A stretch of DNA of 64,000 nucleotides from contig OX104119.1 of assembly GCA_944474755.1 (NCBI GenBank), positions 79,845,873 through 79,909,872 on the forward strand, given 5' to 3'. The stretch comes from Limnoperna fortunei (Eukaryota > Mollusca > Bivalvia > Mytilida > Modiolidae). Below the pieces are notes generated by a model that was not told where the DNA came from, ran no database searches, and saw only the letters and a list, made by a program, of their open reading frames with translations. Position numbers and translations under genes: made by a program. Below, piece after piece: positions 40,932-50,800 of the stretch (positions are counted from its first letter, which is position 1; each line of letters begins with the position of its first letter).

Positions 40932-43076
40932 TGATATCGGATTTTCACGATGACTTTATACATAGAAAAACTGATATCGTATTTCTTAAGGATGTCCGAT
41001 AGTGACTGAATGATACCGGTATTTCACAATGATCTTGATATCGGTATTTCTCAATGATACTGATATCGGTATTTCACAATGATACTGATATCGGTATTTC
41101 ACAATGATACTGATATCGGTATTTCACAATGATACTGATATCGGTATTTCACAATGATACTGATATCGGTATTTCACAATGATACTGATATCGGTATTTC
41201 ACAATGATACTGATATCGGTATTTCACAATGATACTGATATCCGTATTTCACAATGATACTGATATCGGAATTTCACAATGATACTGATATCGGTATATC
41301 ACAATGATACTGATATCGGTATTTCACAATGATACTGATATCGGTATTTCACAATGATACTGATATCGGTATTTCACAATGATACTGATATCGGTATTTC
41401 ACAATGATACTGATATCGGTATTTCACAATGATACTGATATCGGTATTTCACAATGATACTGATATCCGTATTTCACAATGATACTGATATCGGAATTTC
41501 ACAATGATACTGATATCGGTATATCACAATGATACTGATATCGGTATTTCACAATGATACTGATATCGGTATTTCACAATGATACTGATATCGGTATTTG
41601 ACGATGATACTGATATCGGTATTTGACGATGATACTGATATCGTTATTTGACGGTGATACTGATATCGGTATTTGACGATGATACTGATATCGATATTTC
41701 ACAATGATACTAATATCGGTATTTCTCAATGATACTGATATCCGTATTTCACAATGGTACTGATATCGGTATTTCACAATGATACTGATATCGGTATTTT
41801 ACAATGATACTGATATTGCTATTTCCCAGCGATACTGATATCGGTATTTAACATTGATACTGATATCATATCGGTATGTCACAATGATACTGATATCGGT
41901 ATTTCACAATGATACTGATATCGGTATTTCACAATGATACTGATATCATATCGGTATTTCACAATGATACTGATATCGGTATTCCACAAGAATGCTAATA
42001 TCGGTATTTGACAATGATACTGATATCGGTATTTGACGATGATACTGATATCGGTATGTCACAATGATACTGATATCGGTATTTCTCAATGATACTGATA
42101 TCGGTATTTGACAATGATACTGATATCGGTATTTGACGATGATACTGATATCGGTATTTGACGATGATACTGATATCGGTATTTGACGATGATACTGATA
42201 TCGGTATTTGACGATGATACTGATATCGATATTTCACAATGATACTAATATCGGTATTTCACAATGATCTTGATATCGGTATTTTTCAATGATACTGATA
42301 TCGGTATTTCTCAAAGATACTGATATCGCTACTTGACAATGATACTGATATCGGTATTTGACGATGATACTGATATCGGTATTTGACGATGATATTGATA
42401 TCGGTATTTTACGATGATACTGATATCGGTATTTCACAAGAATACTAATATCGGTATTTGACTATGATACTGATATGGATATTTGACAATGATACTGATA
42501 TCCGTGTTTCACAATGGTACTGATATCTGTATTTCACAATAATACTGATATCGGTATTTGACATTGATACTTATATCAATATTTGACAATGATACTGATA
42601 TCCGTATTTCAAAATGATATTGATATCGGTATTTCACAATAATACTGATATCGATATTTGACAATGATACTGATATCGGTATTTCACAATAATACTGATA
42701 TCGGTATTCGACAATGATACTGATATCCGTATTTCACAATGATACTGATATCGGTATTTCACAATGATACTGATATCGGTATTTCACAATGATACTGATA
42801 TCGGTATTTCACAATGATACTGATATCGGTATTTCACAATGATACTGATATCAATATTCCACAGCGATACTAATCTCGGTATTTCACAGCGATACTGATA
42901 TCAGTATTCTACAATGATACTGATACGTATTTCACAGCGATAATGATATAAGGTATTTCACAATGATACTGATATCGGTGTTTCATAATGATACTAATAT
43001 CGGTATTTCACTATGCTACTGATATCCGTATTCCACAATGATACTGATATTCGTATTTGACAATAATACTAATATT
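40932..43076 (+). repeat. 25-bp minisatellite array, about 80-85 units
   Basis: The 25-bp unit reads GATACTGATATCGGTATTTC then ACAAT. It contains the palindrome GATATC. The best-ordered stretch is about 41,040-41,600, where a series of variants (TCCGTATTTC, TCGGAATTTC, TCGGTATATC) at 41,241 recurs at 41,466. That is 225 bp or nine units later, a short higher-order repeat. Variants with TTTGACGATG dominate about 41,590-42,430. Two units with a duplicated GATATCATATCGG (near 41,865 and 41,943) are 5 bp longer. Edges at 40,932-41,010 and 42,850-43,076 are degenerate. Confidence 0.95.
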
Positions 43077-43240
43077 TGCTGAAAAATAACCCTCACATAT
43101 TATTATCCCAGAAAAATTCAATGGGAAGTTTTGACTAATCGATTTTGAAAACCGAAAACGTTCCGATAGTAAAGAGTCAATAAACAGCACGCAAGTTTTC
43201 TAGTATTACCGCTCTCTGAAAACATGATATTCGGTGTAAT

Positions 43241-43376
43241 TAAACAGATAAATCATGTCTGGTAGGGGTATTTGTGAAAAATACCAGTCTTGAGAATCAA
43301 ATGTCCCTCGCCTAATTTCATCCCTCGGCTGGTATTAGTCACAAATACCCCTCCCAGACATGATAATATCTGTTTA
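43241..43376. repeat. Long imperfect inverted repeat (foldback/MITE-like)
   Basis: Arms of about 47 bp at 43,241-43,287 and 43,329-43,376 are reverse complements with only a few mismatches and one 1-bp gap. Shared blocks are TAAACAGATA, ATCATGTCTGG, AGGGGTATTTGTGA and AATACCAG. The 41-bp centre contains CCCTCG twice. The form fits a foldback or miniature inverted-repeat element, or its remnant. I could not identify a target-site duplication with confidence. No protein is encoded. Confidence 0.8.
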
Positions 43377-43574
43377 CTATAATATATTGGTATTTTAAAA
43401 CGATGTTCAATATGGCATTCAGACATCAATTTTCCGAAAAAAATAAATGTTAATGTTTGGTTCTAACTGGCACAGAAGGTAAGTATGCCAAAATAGAAAT
43501 TATATCTAGGAACTATTCGATTAAAAGTGATAATTGTCACACATTTTCTCGTCCGTTTTCGAAAGCGTTTCGAT

Positions 43575-43792
43575 ATGTTATTTTGTTGTCTGATTGTTTA
43601 AATAGAGTTCAACGCCACTTTGGGCGTATATTATATCGTGACATCCATTTTTCAGGAAGGGAGAACCGGCCGCAGCACCAAGAGATTGGATTTGAGAACA
43701 CCCTGCGCGCAGAGCGACTCGATCAACCCGCAACCTCATTGTTGAACACGTAATAAATAGTAGACTAACTACCTTAACCACTCGGCATGAAT
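43575..43792 (-). mobile_element. tRNA-derived SINE, minus strand
   Basis: Read on the minus strand, a tRNA-like head at 43,772-43,787 gives an A-box-like TGCCGAGTGGTTAAGG, the typical start of Leu/Ser-class tRNA heads. It is followed about 45 nt on by a B-box-like GGTTGATCGAGTCGC (43,714-43,728). Together these form an internal RNA polymerase III promoter. The 3' part at 43,608-43,625 reads CGCCCAAAGTGGCGTTGAAC, resembling the conserved tail domain of SINEs in molluscs and other animals (family resemblance from memory). The anticodon region does not fold as a real tRNA, so this is a SINE and not a tRNA gene. The 3' limit is approximate. Confidence 0.7.
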
Positions 43793-43839
43793 TCATTTCT
43801 AATAAATTTAATAAATAAAAATGTTTCTGACCGATTAAT

Positions 43840-44095
43840 TTCTGGCTCAACGTAACGGACCAGCATGGAGACCTGGCGTTGCTGAGTACACGAATTTCGG
43901 ACTTAACGTATGAGTAATGCGAGTTGCTGACTGTGTGATCTACTCAATGGAATCTTGAGTAGTCGACGAATTTAAGACTCAATGTTACGGACCATCATGG
44001 ATTACTGGGAGTTGCTGACTGCGATGGCCTACTGAATTTAATTTGGTTTTGTCGACGATCTCGGACTCAAGGTTACGAACAATCGAAGTACATGT
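43840..44095 (+). repeat. Degenerate tandem repeat, period roughly 85-90 bp
   Basis: Phrases of the form GACTCAANGTTACGGACCA, TGGGAGTTGCTGACTG and GTCGACGAATT recur in the same order. They occur near 43,842 (partial), 43,889, 43,976 and 44,065 (partial). Copies are diverged with indels. No coding potential is visible. Confidence 0.65.
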
Positions 44096-45654
44096 CTAAT
44101 GTAGGTCATTGTATTTTCATGTACTTTCATTGTTCAGATTATTCTTTCTTTGTTTTTGTATAATTGAAAGTAATTCGTGTTATGTCACCATGTCAATATA
44201 TTACTTGTATCATATTCTAAACGGAGAAGACTTCATTAGTAAGTAATACTTGTGTCTGATCCTGTTTGTTCATTGCAAAATAAAAAATATGTTGTAACTA
44301 AACTACACAATTTTAAAATAACATGATTATTAGTGCACGAACGACAACTCTAACTTGTTACATAACACATATCAAATAATAAAAATGATAACAATAGCAG
44401 CAAATATATTAATATTTATTATTCTTTTTCCATTCATAAGACTTAAAAATAGATTTGTCTTTGCACGTTTGACAGTATCATTGAAAACCATAGATTTCAT
44501 TCAGCTATAAACACCACATTTTCTAAACAATTTACAGTCTGCTTTTAAATTGCAGGAGAATTAAGATAAAATTAATTTATTATGTAAATATCGTTGTCTT
44601 TTGATATCAACATTAAAAAAACAAGTTCACATTTTATTTTAAACCATCAAAGTAGAGTAGCTACAGAGCTGGCATTTTTAAATCAAATTTTTGGCTATTA
44701 GAAACCTACAGTTGGTTCCCTTGGTAAAATCTATACACACTTCATAGTTGGGTTATCTTTCTTGATACAGCAAACGGCATGTTGTTGATGATTTTAATTT
44801 ATTGAGGGAAAAGATCAAATTATATAAGTATAATATATAATACAGAACAAACAATTCAGTGACATCGTATTGTAGTTGATTTTAAGACATAACTCTAGTC
44901 ATAATTGTTCATTTTTGGGGGAATATGATTGACAAATACAAATGTTAAAGTAATAAAATCCAAATATCTGCTTCATGGGCTTGGCAAAAAACTCGAAGAT
45001 ATCATATTTATTAATAGCGTTAATGTTGAAAAAAACATTTTATTAGAAACACTGAATGGTGATACAGGTAATATAGATATAACTGTACCATGACTCAATT
45101 CCATTCACAACACAAACAAGCAAGACGAGCTAGATGTGGGAATAACAATATTGTATAAGAATCCGTGCGTAAGGGTTTATCTTATATAAACGATGGATCT
45201 ATCCCCCAAATAGAACGTGAATAAATTTGGAGGAAACATTTTTGTGTTTAAGGAAATAATCTTCTATGTGCAGTTTTTGCACCCCTTATAAACTCCATAC
45301 ATAATAAAAAAGATTTTCAGAATTAGAAAAAATTAATAGCGAGCAAAGCTAAACTGACCGCGAAGAGCGGTAAGCTCTATGGCAATTATGTGTCACGTGA
45401 TCAAATCTGCTTAATGCTGATATTGATTTTTTGTTGTCCGAAGTTGATATCGTTAAAAAAACTGTCACAAAGTGAATGAAGAAGAGTACTAAAAATTAAT
45501 TTTAAAGGTAGAACAAAATTTTTTTTAAAAATAATAACAAACATTTCATACAGTTTTTGCAATCTCTAAATCGTTCTTACTTACTTATGGGGGTTTTTAT
45601 TTTCCTTGTTAGTTTTCACTAGCTTTGAATTTTTATGTACAATATTTTTGTAAA
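44096..45654. other. AT-rich region; no gene seen
   Basis: About 1.5 kb of AT-rich sequence without open frames of note, tandem period or recognisable repeat family. A small GC-richer patch at 45,345-45,400 includes short self-complementary words (ACCGC/GCGGT and AGAGC/GCTCT) that are too short to interpret. Confidence 0.55.
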
Positions 45655-45832
45655 TTATAAGATAAAAATGTTTTTTTTTCTATTTTTATTAAATCTATTA
45701 GAGTATTCTATTTTTTTTTTGTTTGGTTTGTTTTGTTTTGTTTTGCTGGTTTTTTTTTTTGGTGTTTTTTTTTGTTTTTGATTTTTGGTTGTTTTGTTTT
45801 TGTTTTTTTTTGTTTAAAAATATATACAATAT
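45655..45832 (-). repeat. T/G-rich low-complexity tract, possible A-rich tail of a minus-strand LINE
   Basis: This tract is almost entirely T with scattered G, in runs such as TTTGTTTTGTTTTG. On the minus strand it is an A-rich run lying just downstream of the repeat-bearing 3' region and coding remnant at 45,868-47,232. It could therefore be the A-rich 3' tail of that LINE. Simple slippage expansion is an equal alternative. Confidence 0.5.
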
Positions 45833-45867
45833 TGCTATAAACATTATTTAGAGGGATTATTGCTCAG

Positions 45868-46515
45868 AAGTAGGGACCCGCCCGAGACGTAGCTCTTGGC
45901 ATGCCCTACTTTGTATTATTATTATTATTATGATTATGATTATTGTTGTTATTACGCGTAATCATCAGTAGGTGCCCGAGACGAAGCTCTTGGCTTACTA
46001 TACCGATGACTTTTATTTGTATTCCGAAGTAGGGAACCGCCCGAGACGATGCTCTTGGCATACCCTCCTTCGGTTTAATAATTGTTTTTTAATATTTAAT
46101 TTTTTCCGTTATTGCGCGTGTTCCTCATAAGGTGCCCGAGACGAGCTCTTGGTTTACCTTACTGAGGAGTAGGGTTGTTACATGTTTTAGGGATTGGGTT
46201 TTTATGAATTTCCCATGTCCCTCAGTAACAGCCCGAGACGAAGCTCTTGGCTTACTCTACCGAGGATTTGACTTTAATTTGTAATCGGAAGTAGGCACCT
46301 GCCCGAGACGATGCTCTTGGCATATCCTGCTTAGGTGCAATTTTAACTTTTTCATGATTATTGTTGCCGTTGTTACGCGTGTTCCTCATAGGATGCCCGA
46401 GACAAAGCCCTTGGCTTACCTTACTGAGGAGTAGGTTTGTTAATAGGTTATAGGGGTTGGTTATTTTGGGAATTTCCTATGTCAGTCGGGCCACCAGAGA
46501 CGAAACTCTTGGCTT
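45868..46515 (-). repeat. Eight copies of a 21-nt stem-loop motif, likely LINE 3' UTR
   Basis: The plus-strand motif GCCCGAGACGAAGCTCTTGGC and close variants occur at 45,880-45,900, 45,974-45,994, 46,039-46,059, 46,134-46,153, 46,231-46,251, 46,301-46,321, 46,395-46,415 and 46,490-46,513. On the minus strand each can fold with GCC/GGC and GAG/CTC pairing around a CTTCGT or CATCGT loop. Flanking text alternates between three versions (GAAGTAGGG before and CATACCC after; TCATAAGGTG before and CTTACCTTACTGAGGA after; and a version with CTTACTCTACCGAGGA after), so copies form a compound tandem repeat. It lies directly downstream of the minus-strand LINE coding remnant, so it is probably that element's 3' UTR. 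That placement is an inference. Confidence 0.7.
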
Positions 46516-46617
46516 AGTGTACAGAGGATTTTACTTTTATTTATTAGATGGTTGTAGGGCGCGACCGTCGAAGAAGACACCTAGTTAAGTGGTGTATACA
46601 AGAAACGAAAGAGATTG

Positions 46618-47232
46618 TTATATACATTTGTGATAGTCAATTTCCGTAATAAAATCGACTAGTTCTTTATATACTTGGTTTTTAAAGTCTATAGGAGGGT
46701 CTAACAAGATCCTGATATCGATGGTATTGATGTTAAATTTTGTAAGCGCTGTGTTAAGTTTTATTCTGGCGTTGTTATGGGCTACACAGTGCAGAATGAC
46801 ATGTTCGATGTCTTCCTTGGTGTTGCATACACTGCAGAGCGGCGATATATTTTTGATGTGTTGCCCCATTTGGCCCGGTAGAAGGGTGGTGCCAAGTCTG
46901 AGCCTAGTTAAAGTTTTTGCATGGTTTCGATTTCCTAGATAGAAAAATGGCTTTGAATTAACTGATGGATTAAGCCTGTAGTACCATGAATTTCGATGTG
47001 TGTCCCAAATATCTTGCCATTTCTTTTTAAATGTATTTTTGACGATCGCGTAGAATTCAGATGTGCTATAGGCTATGTTTATATTTATGTTTTCGTGTTT
47101 TAAATCTGTTTTTGCAAGTTTAACTTAAAGTTCATTTCCTAAGATACCTACGTGGGCTGGTATCCATTCTATTATTAAGTCGATTTGTTTATTTCTTATA
47201 AATCGTTTTATTTTAAAACTGACAATTATATG
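46618..47232 (-). pseudogene. LINE ORF2 C-terminus: RNase H domain plus zinc-knuckle tail, dead
   Basis: The minus-strand reading gives EWIPAHVGILGNE (about 47,175-47,130), the hallmark C-terminal half of a retroelement RNase H domain, which degrades RNA in RNA:DNA hybrids. It is followed by a TAA at 47,127-47,125, exactly where the conserved catalytic Asp of GNExxDxLAK should be. The frame then continues through WQDIWDTHRNSWYYRLNP and LTRLRLGTTLLPGQMG to a C-terminal zinc-knuckle, CSVCNTKEDIEHVILHC, ending near 46,618. RNase H plus this tail fits I/Nimb/R1-like non-LTR clades. The reverse transcriptase is missing, so the copy is 5'-truncated. The hairpin-repeat region and A-rich tract downstream look like its 3' end. 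Confidence 0.8.
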
Positions 47233-48553
47233 AAATTCATGTGACGTCACCATTACCTAGAAAGATGTCACGTAGATGTCACGTGACCACTGTTAAAGGG
47301 TGTTCGGAAGTAACGCCATGTATTAAATGTGATGTCAACATTATAAATAAATAACGTTCTATTGAAATCAAAATAATATCGTGTTAACAAAAATTTACTT
47401 GCAAGCTGTTTGCGTTCTGTATTATTTTAAAAATTAAAGTAGCCCGATACTTCGGTTCCGCATCTACACAGAAGTAACACTAAACAGCGACGGTTTCCAT
47501 GTTCAATAATATGTAATATAGACCAATATATGCGTAATTTAAAAAAAAAACAATACAACAAACAAACGAGTACAAGTAAACTAAAACTGTAACAATTACA
47601 AATATCCTAAATACACAATATACCCGCCAACATAAAACATCCCACTGTGGCTGGAACTGATCCAACAAAAAACAACAAACAAATCCTTACTAATACGTTA
47701 TTTCTCTATAGAACACATCTAATCAGACACAAAATTATGAATTTCGTGACTGATAAAATTCTAAAACATCCGAATATAACACATTTTGATATTTTCCGCC
47801 AATGCAAACTGCATTGGAACGTCATTATATTCTGTCCCTTAATTTGCATTGGTCGTTTGAAAATGGGGAAGGGTTTACAAATAAGGGTAATGGGATTAGG
47901 ATAGCAACGCTAACCAAAGAAGGATAATTCTTAACAAAACGAGGAGCATTTTTAAACCGGAAAGGGAGGAGGGGGACGGTTTCTCCTAAATATTTTAAGT
48001 TTTTATTACCTACAGGCCTATATGCATCTTACCAAAATTCTTGTATTTAATAGATAGATTAACTAGTTGACTTGGTTATTTCTTGTTGACGCTATTTTAC
48101 TGAAACAGATAGCCGTCAGTTAACAATAATGATAACAGATAACAGCATGAGAAAACTGAAAACAGTGAATTCAAAAATAAGTTAAAAAAGCAATTTAAAA
48201 CAGCAGAATTGAGAAATTTAGAGCGAATAACACAGAACAATCTGTAAAACAGTTAACAGTGTTCTGCCTATTTACAGTGTTTTAATTTTTTGAATTATAA
48301 CAGTAAACACCAATGTCAATTTGAAAAAAAGATTTCTAGACCATTTCAAATGGATAGAGGGGTACGTCAAAAAGACTAGAAAAGGCGACTAGAGATGAGC
48401 CACGCATTGTTTAATATTTATGTTGTGGCTTCAGTCGGATTTCCTTTCTTGGATAAAAAATTTAAATCAGCTAAACTGACGGAGTCTTCCGTATGTTATT
48501 TCCTCTCTGCAGATGATGGCAGTTAACTGTTAATGTTAAAAAACTAAACCTAT
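47233..48553. other. AT-rich region; no gene seen
   Basis: No supported gene. At 47,241-47,287 there is a cluster of GTGACGTCAC (a perfect 10-bp palindrome containing the CRE core) followed by GATGTCACGTA and GATGTCACGTGAC. It may be regulatory or the end of a small element. Short open frames at 47,480-47,668 and 47,647-47,904 have no recognisable domain. Confidence 0.55.
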
Positions 48554-49069
48554 GAACAGAACAGAACAGAACAGATTTTTATTTACCAATTAAAAGTGCC
48601 CGTTATAGGCAGAATCAATTACAATTTAAATCAAAGAAAGAAACAAAATCGCAAATCCTAATAAATAAACAAAAGTTTCATTTTAACATAATTGTATTCA
48701 TTATAAGAACATAGATATATATATGTAATAAGGTTATCCAGTAAGAACTGAGCAAGGGGAGACAACGCTATCATCTGAGCTGATTAATACTTTACGCTTT
48801 TCTTTCAATTCAACGACTAATTTCAATAAAAGTTTTATAACAGATGTATCTTCATTGCTCATTAACCACAAGAATTTATTATCAATACAAAGGTTTTTAA
48901 AATTACAATATTTATCATTTATTTCTTCAATAAATGGTTTTCTAATTTTTTCTAGATTTGGACAATTTAATAAAAAATGTTTCTCATCCTCCACTTCATT
49001 TTTACACATGTAACATATTCATTGGTGTATTTCTAAGTTGGTATATCTACCTCTTTCTATATTTAAATC
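48554..49069 (-). pseudogene. CR1/L2-like LINE 3' end: ORF2 tail and 3' UTR, minus strand
   Basis: On the minus strand, a frame entering near 49,069 reads ERGRYTNLEIHQ, an in-frame stop, then ICYMCKNEVEDEKHFLLNCP, a C-x2-C...H-x4-C zinc-knuckle that closes the ORF2 of many non-LTR retrotransposons. The frame ends at 48,734. About 160 bp of 3' UTR follow, ending in four TGTTC units (GAACA on the plus strand, 48,554-48,573). That is a short tandem 3' tail of the kind used by CR1/L2-like elements. Reverse transcriptase and endonuclease are absent, so this is a 5'-truncated, stop-bearing copy. Clade assignment is tentative. Confidence 0.75.
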
Positions 49070-49132
49070 ATGATATTACAAAAAAAACACAGAACTTGCA
49101 AAACTAGAAAATTGAAAATACAAATGAATAAA

Positions 49133-49161
49133 TATACTCTCTCATAAAAGAAACGCAACAT
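49133..49161 (+). repeat. Left terminal inverted repeat of the Tc1/mariner element
   Basis: Twenty-nine bases match the reverse complement of 50,437-50,465 with four mismatches (positions 6, 8, 13 and 17). The inner end GAAACGCAACAT is perfect. This is the likely transposase-binding end. Confidence 0.85.
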
Positions 49162-49457
49162 CGGATAAATCAAATCATTTTTTGCGGAAAAATAACCTAT
49201 AAATATTCAAATATATATAAACAACATCATAATTACACCTTAATTAAAGATTTCCAGGTGACGGCATTCAAGTTCATCCACCCGTGAACGACTGTGGTCG
49301 AAATCTGGAACACACTATGAATTACGCATTGCTGAAAACAGGGTCGCCTTTCACCTGCAAATCATGGGTATTTTTTTAACTCAGACAATCGGTATAAAAC
49401 CCCGCTATTTCTTTTTCTGACTGCATTAGTAAACTAAAATTCTCATGAGGTGACGCT

Positions 49458-50333
49458 ATGCCAAGATTAAATGCTGCTTCCTGAAAAATCGCTATCAGTC
49501 GAATCGAGGCCCGGGAATCACAGAATGGTGTTGCCAGAACGTCAAATGTTCATCTAGCACAATTTCACGCCTTTGGAGACGTTACCAGGAGCTTGGTTCT
49601 ACGAAAGACCGACTACGTTCTGGGCGTCTGCGTGTTACAACTCGGCCGCAGGATCGTTACATTAGATTATTCCATCTACGGAACAGGACTATTGCTGCAA
49701 CAGAATCAGCTGTAAACATCCCTGGGTTGCACTGTAGATCACCAGACAGAACGCAATCGGTTACGCTCTGATGGATTGCGGGCAAAGGGACCTTACGTCG
49801 GAGCAATTCTGAGACGCCAACACCACCGTGCAAGGGTTAGATGGTATACTACCGTTCGTGTATGGAATTTATAGAACTGGAGAAGAGTGTGGTTCATCGA
49901 TGAGTCACGTTTTCAGCATGAAAAGCTAGCTGGTCGCATACGAGTAAACAGGCGCCAAAGTGAACGTTTTACGCAAAACTGTGTTGTAAAAAGAGAAAAT
50001 TTTGGCGGAGGCAGTGTTATAATATGGGTCGCTATCTATTATGCCAGGAATACTCAGCTGAAATATAACCAAGGCATCTTAATGATGTTAGGTATAGAGA
50101 CTGTAGGTCATCCCGATCTCCGGATCCTAACCCAAATTGAACATCTGTGGGATGAAATTGATCGGCGCGTGCGCCAACGGAAACCACCGCGGCATAATCT
50201 GCAACAAATAGAGCAGGCACTTCAGTATGAGTGGCCAATGAAACAAAGTGGTCGTACTCAAAGTTTAATTGAATCCATGCCAAGAAGAGTAACGGCTATG
50301 TTACAAGCAAATGTTGGGAACAACATATACTGA
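49458..50333 (+). pseudogene. Tc1-type transposase, stop-bearing with internal deletion
   Basis: The likely original start is ATG at 49,458 (MPRLNAAS), followed at once by a TGA at 49,482. Downstream pieces are a helix-turn-helix with RLWRRYQELGSTKDR, a GRPR-like hinge GRLRVTTRPQDRYI, then GAILRRQHHRARVRW, a TAG at 49,872, and the first DDE-class catalytic block VWFIDESRF (Asp codon 49,899). FGGGSVIIWVAI follows. Then the text jumps to DLRILTQIEHLWDEID, so roughly 70 residues that should carry the second Asp are missing and the usual PDLNPIEHLWD block is altered. The C-terminus SLIESMPRRVTAML is intact to the stop at 50,331. With lost catalytic sites and several stops it cannot be active. Protein length would normally be about 340 residues. 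Confidence 0.88.
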
Positions 50334-50436
50334 CATTTTTGCGTGATTGACAAGAATTGTGCCAATGTTTACATTTCTGTATTGATATGATTAATTGTTA
50401 AAATAATATATGATTTAAAAATTCCCATTTTTTTGT

Positions 50437-50465
50437 ATGTTGCGTTTCATTTTTGAGTGGGTATA
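50437..50465 (-). repeat. Right terminal inverted repeat of the Tc1/mariner element
   Basis: Reverse complement of the left end at 25 of 29 bases. It lies about 100 bp downstream of the transposase stop codon. Confidence 0.85.
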
Positions 50466-50800
50466 AATTCCTCCGATGTATGGTTTTGAAGAAATGGGAA
50501 TCTGCAAAGTGTTCTTTGCCATAATTCTTCAATGAAATTTTAGTAATTTAAAAGTGCCATTAGAGTGGCTTGTTACATATTTGAATCTTTAGTTCGTGTT
50601 ATATTATTTAAAACATCATTCCGAGACTTGTTCTATAGATATACATGAATTCTTAATGGTCTACCGGGCAAGATGTTGAAATAAAAATAATACAGACATG
50701 GATGAATTATCAGTTATAGATAAACCCTATTTGAAAAATTGAAATCTAATTTCTGAAAAATGTATTAAGAACAAAAAAGCTCTAAAAAACTGTAGTTAGA
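50466..50800. other. AT-rich sequence; no gene seen
   Basis: About 335 bp between the transposon and the next LINE remnant. It may include undetectably decayed upstream LINE sequence. Nothing can be supported. Confidence 0.5.

Larger units (their letters stand above)
49133..50465 (+). mobile_element. Tc1/mariner-type DNA transposon, nonautonomous remnant
   Basis: Terminal inverted repeats of 29 bp (49,133-49,161 and 50,437-50,465) match at 25 of 29 positions and share the inner block GAAACGCAACAT. Both ends read TATA, consistent with insertion at TA with TA duplication, so the exact edge is ambiguous by 2 bp. Length is about 1.33 kb, close to the family norm. A broken transposase fills the middle in plus orientation. 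It lies between two LINE tails of a different class. Confidence 0.9.

Noticed and set aside
41574..42437. Tyr/Ile-rich repeat proteins on the minus strand of the 25-bp array
   Set aside because: Simple translations of the 25-bp unit with a 25-residue cycle. No start context or other coding sign.
356..43076. Telomeric or rRNA-related repeats
   Set aside because: No TTAGGG-type units and no rRNA-like sequence. The units are 42, 29/30 and 25 bp and unrelated to these.
43714..43787. A functional tRNA-Leu or tRNA-Ser gene (minus strand)
   Set aside because: A- and B-box-like words are present, but the anticodon arm and acceptor stem do not pair and the text continues into a SINE tail.
45345..45400. 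Overlapping short hairpins ACCGC/GCGGT and AGAGC/GCTCT
   Set aside because: Five-base stems in one place only, with no repeat or covariation. Expected by chance.
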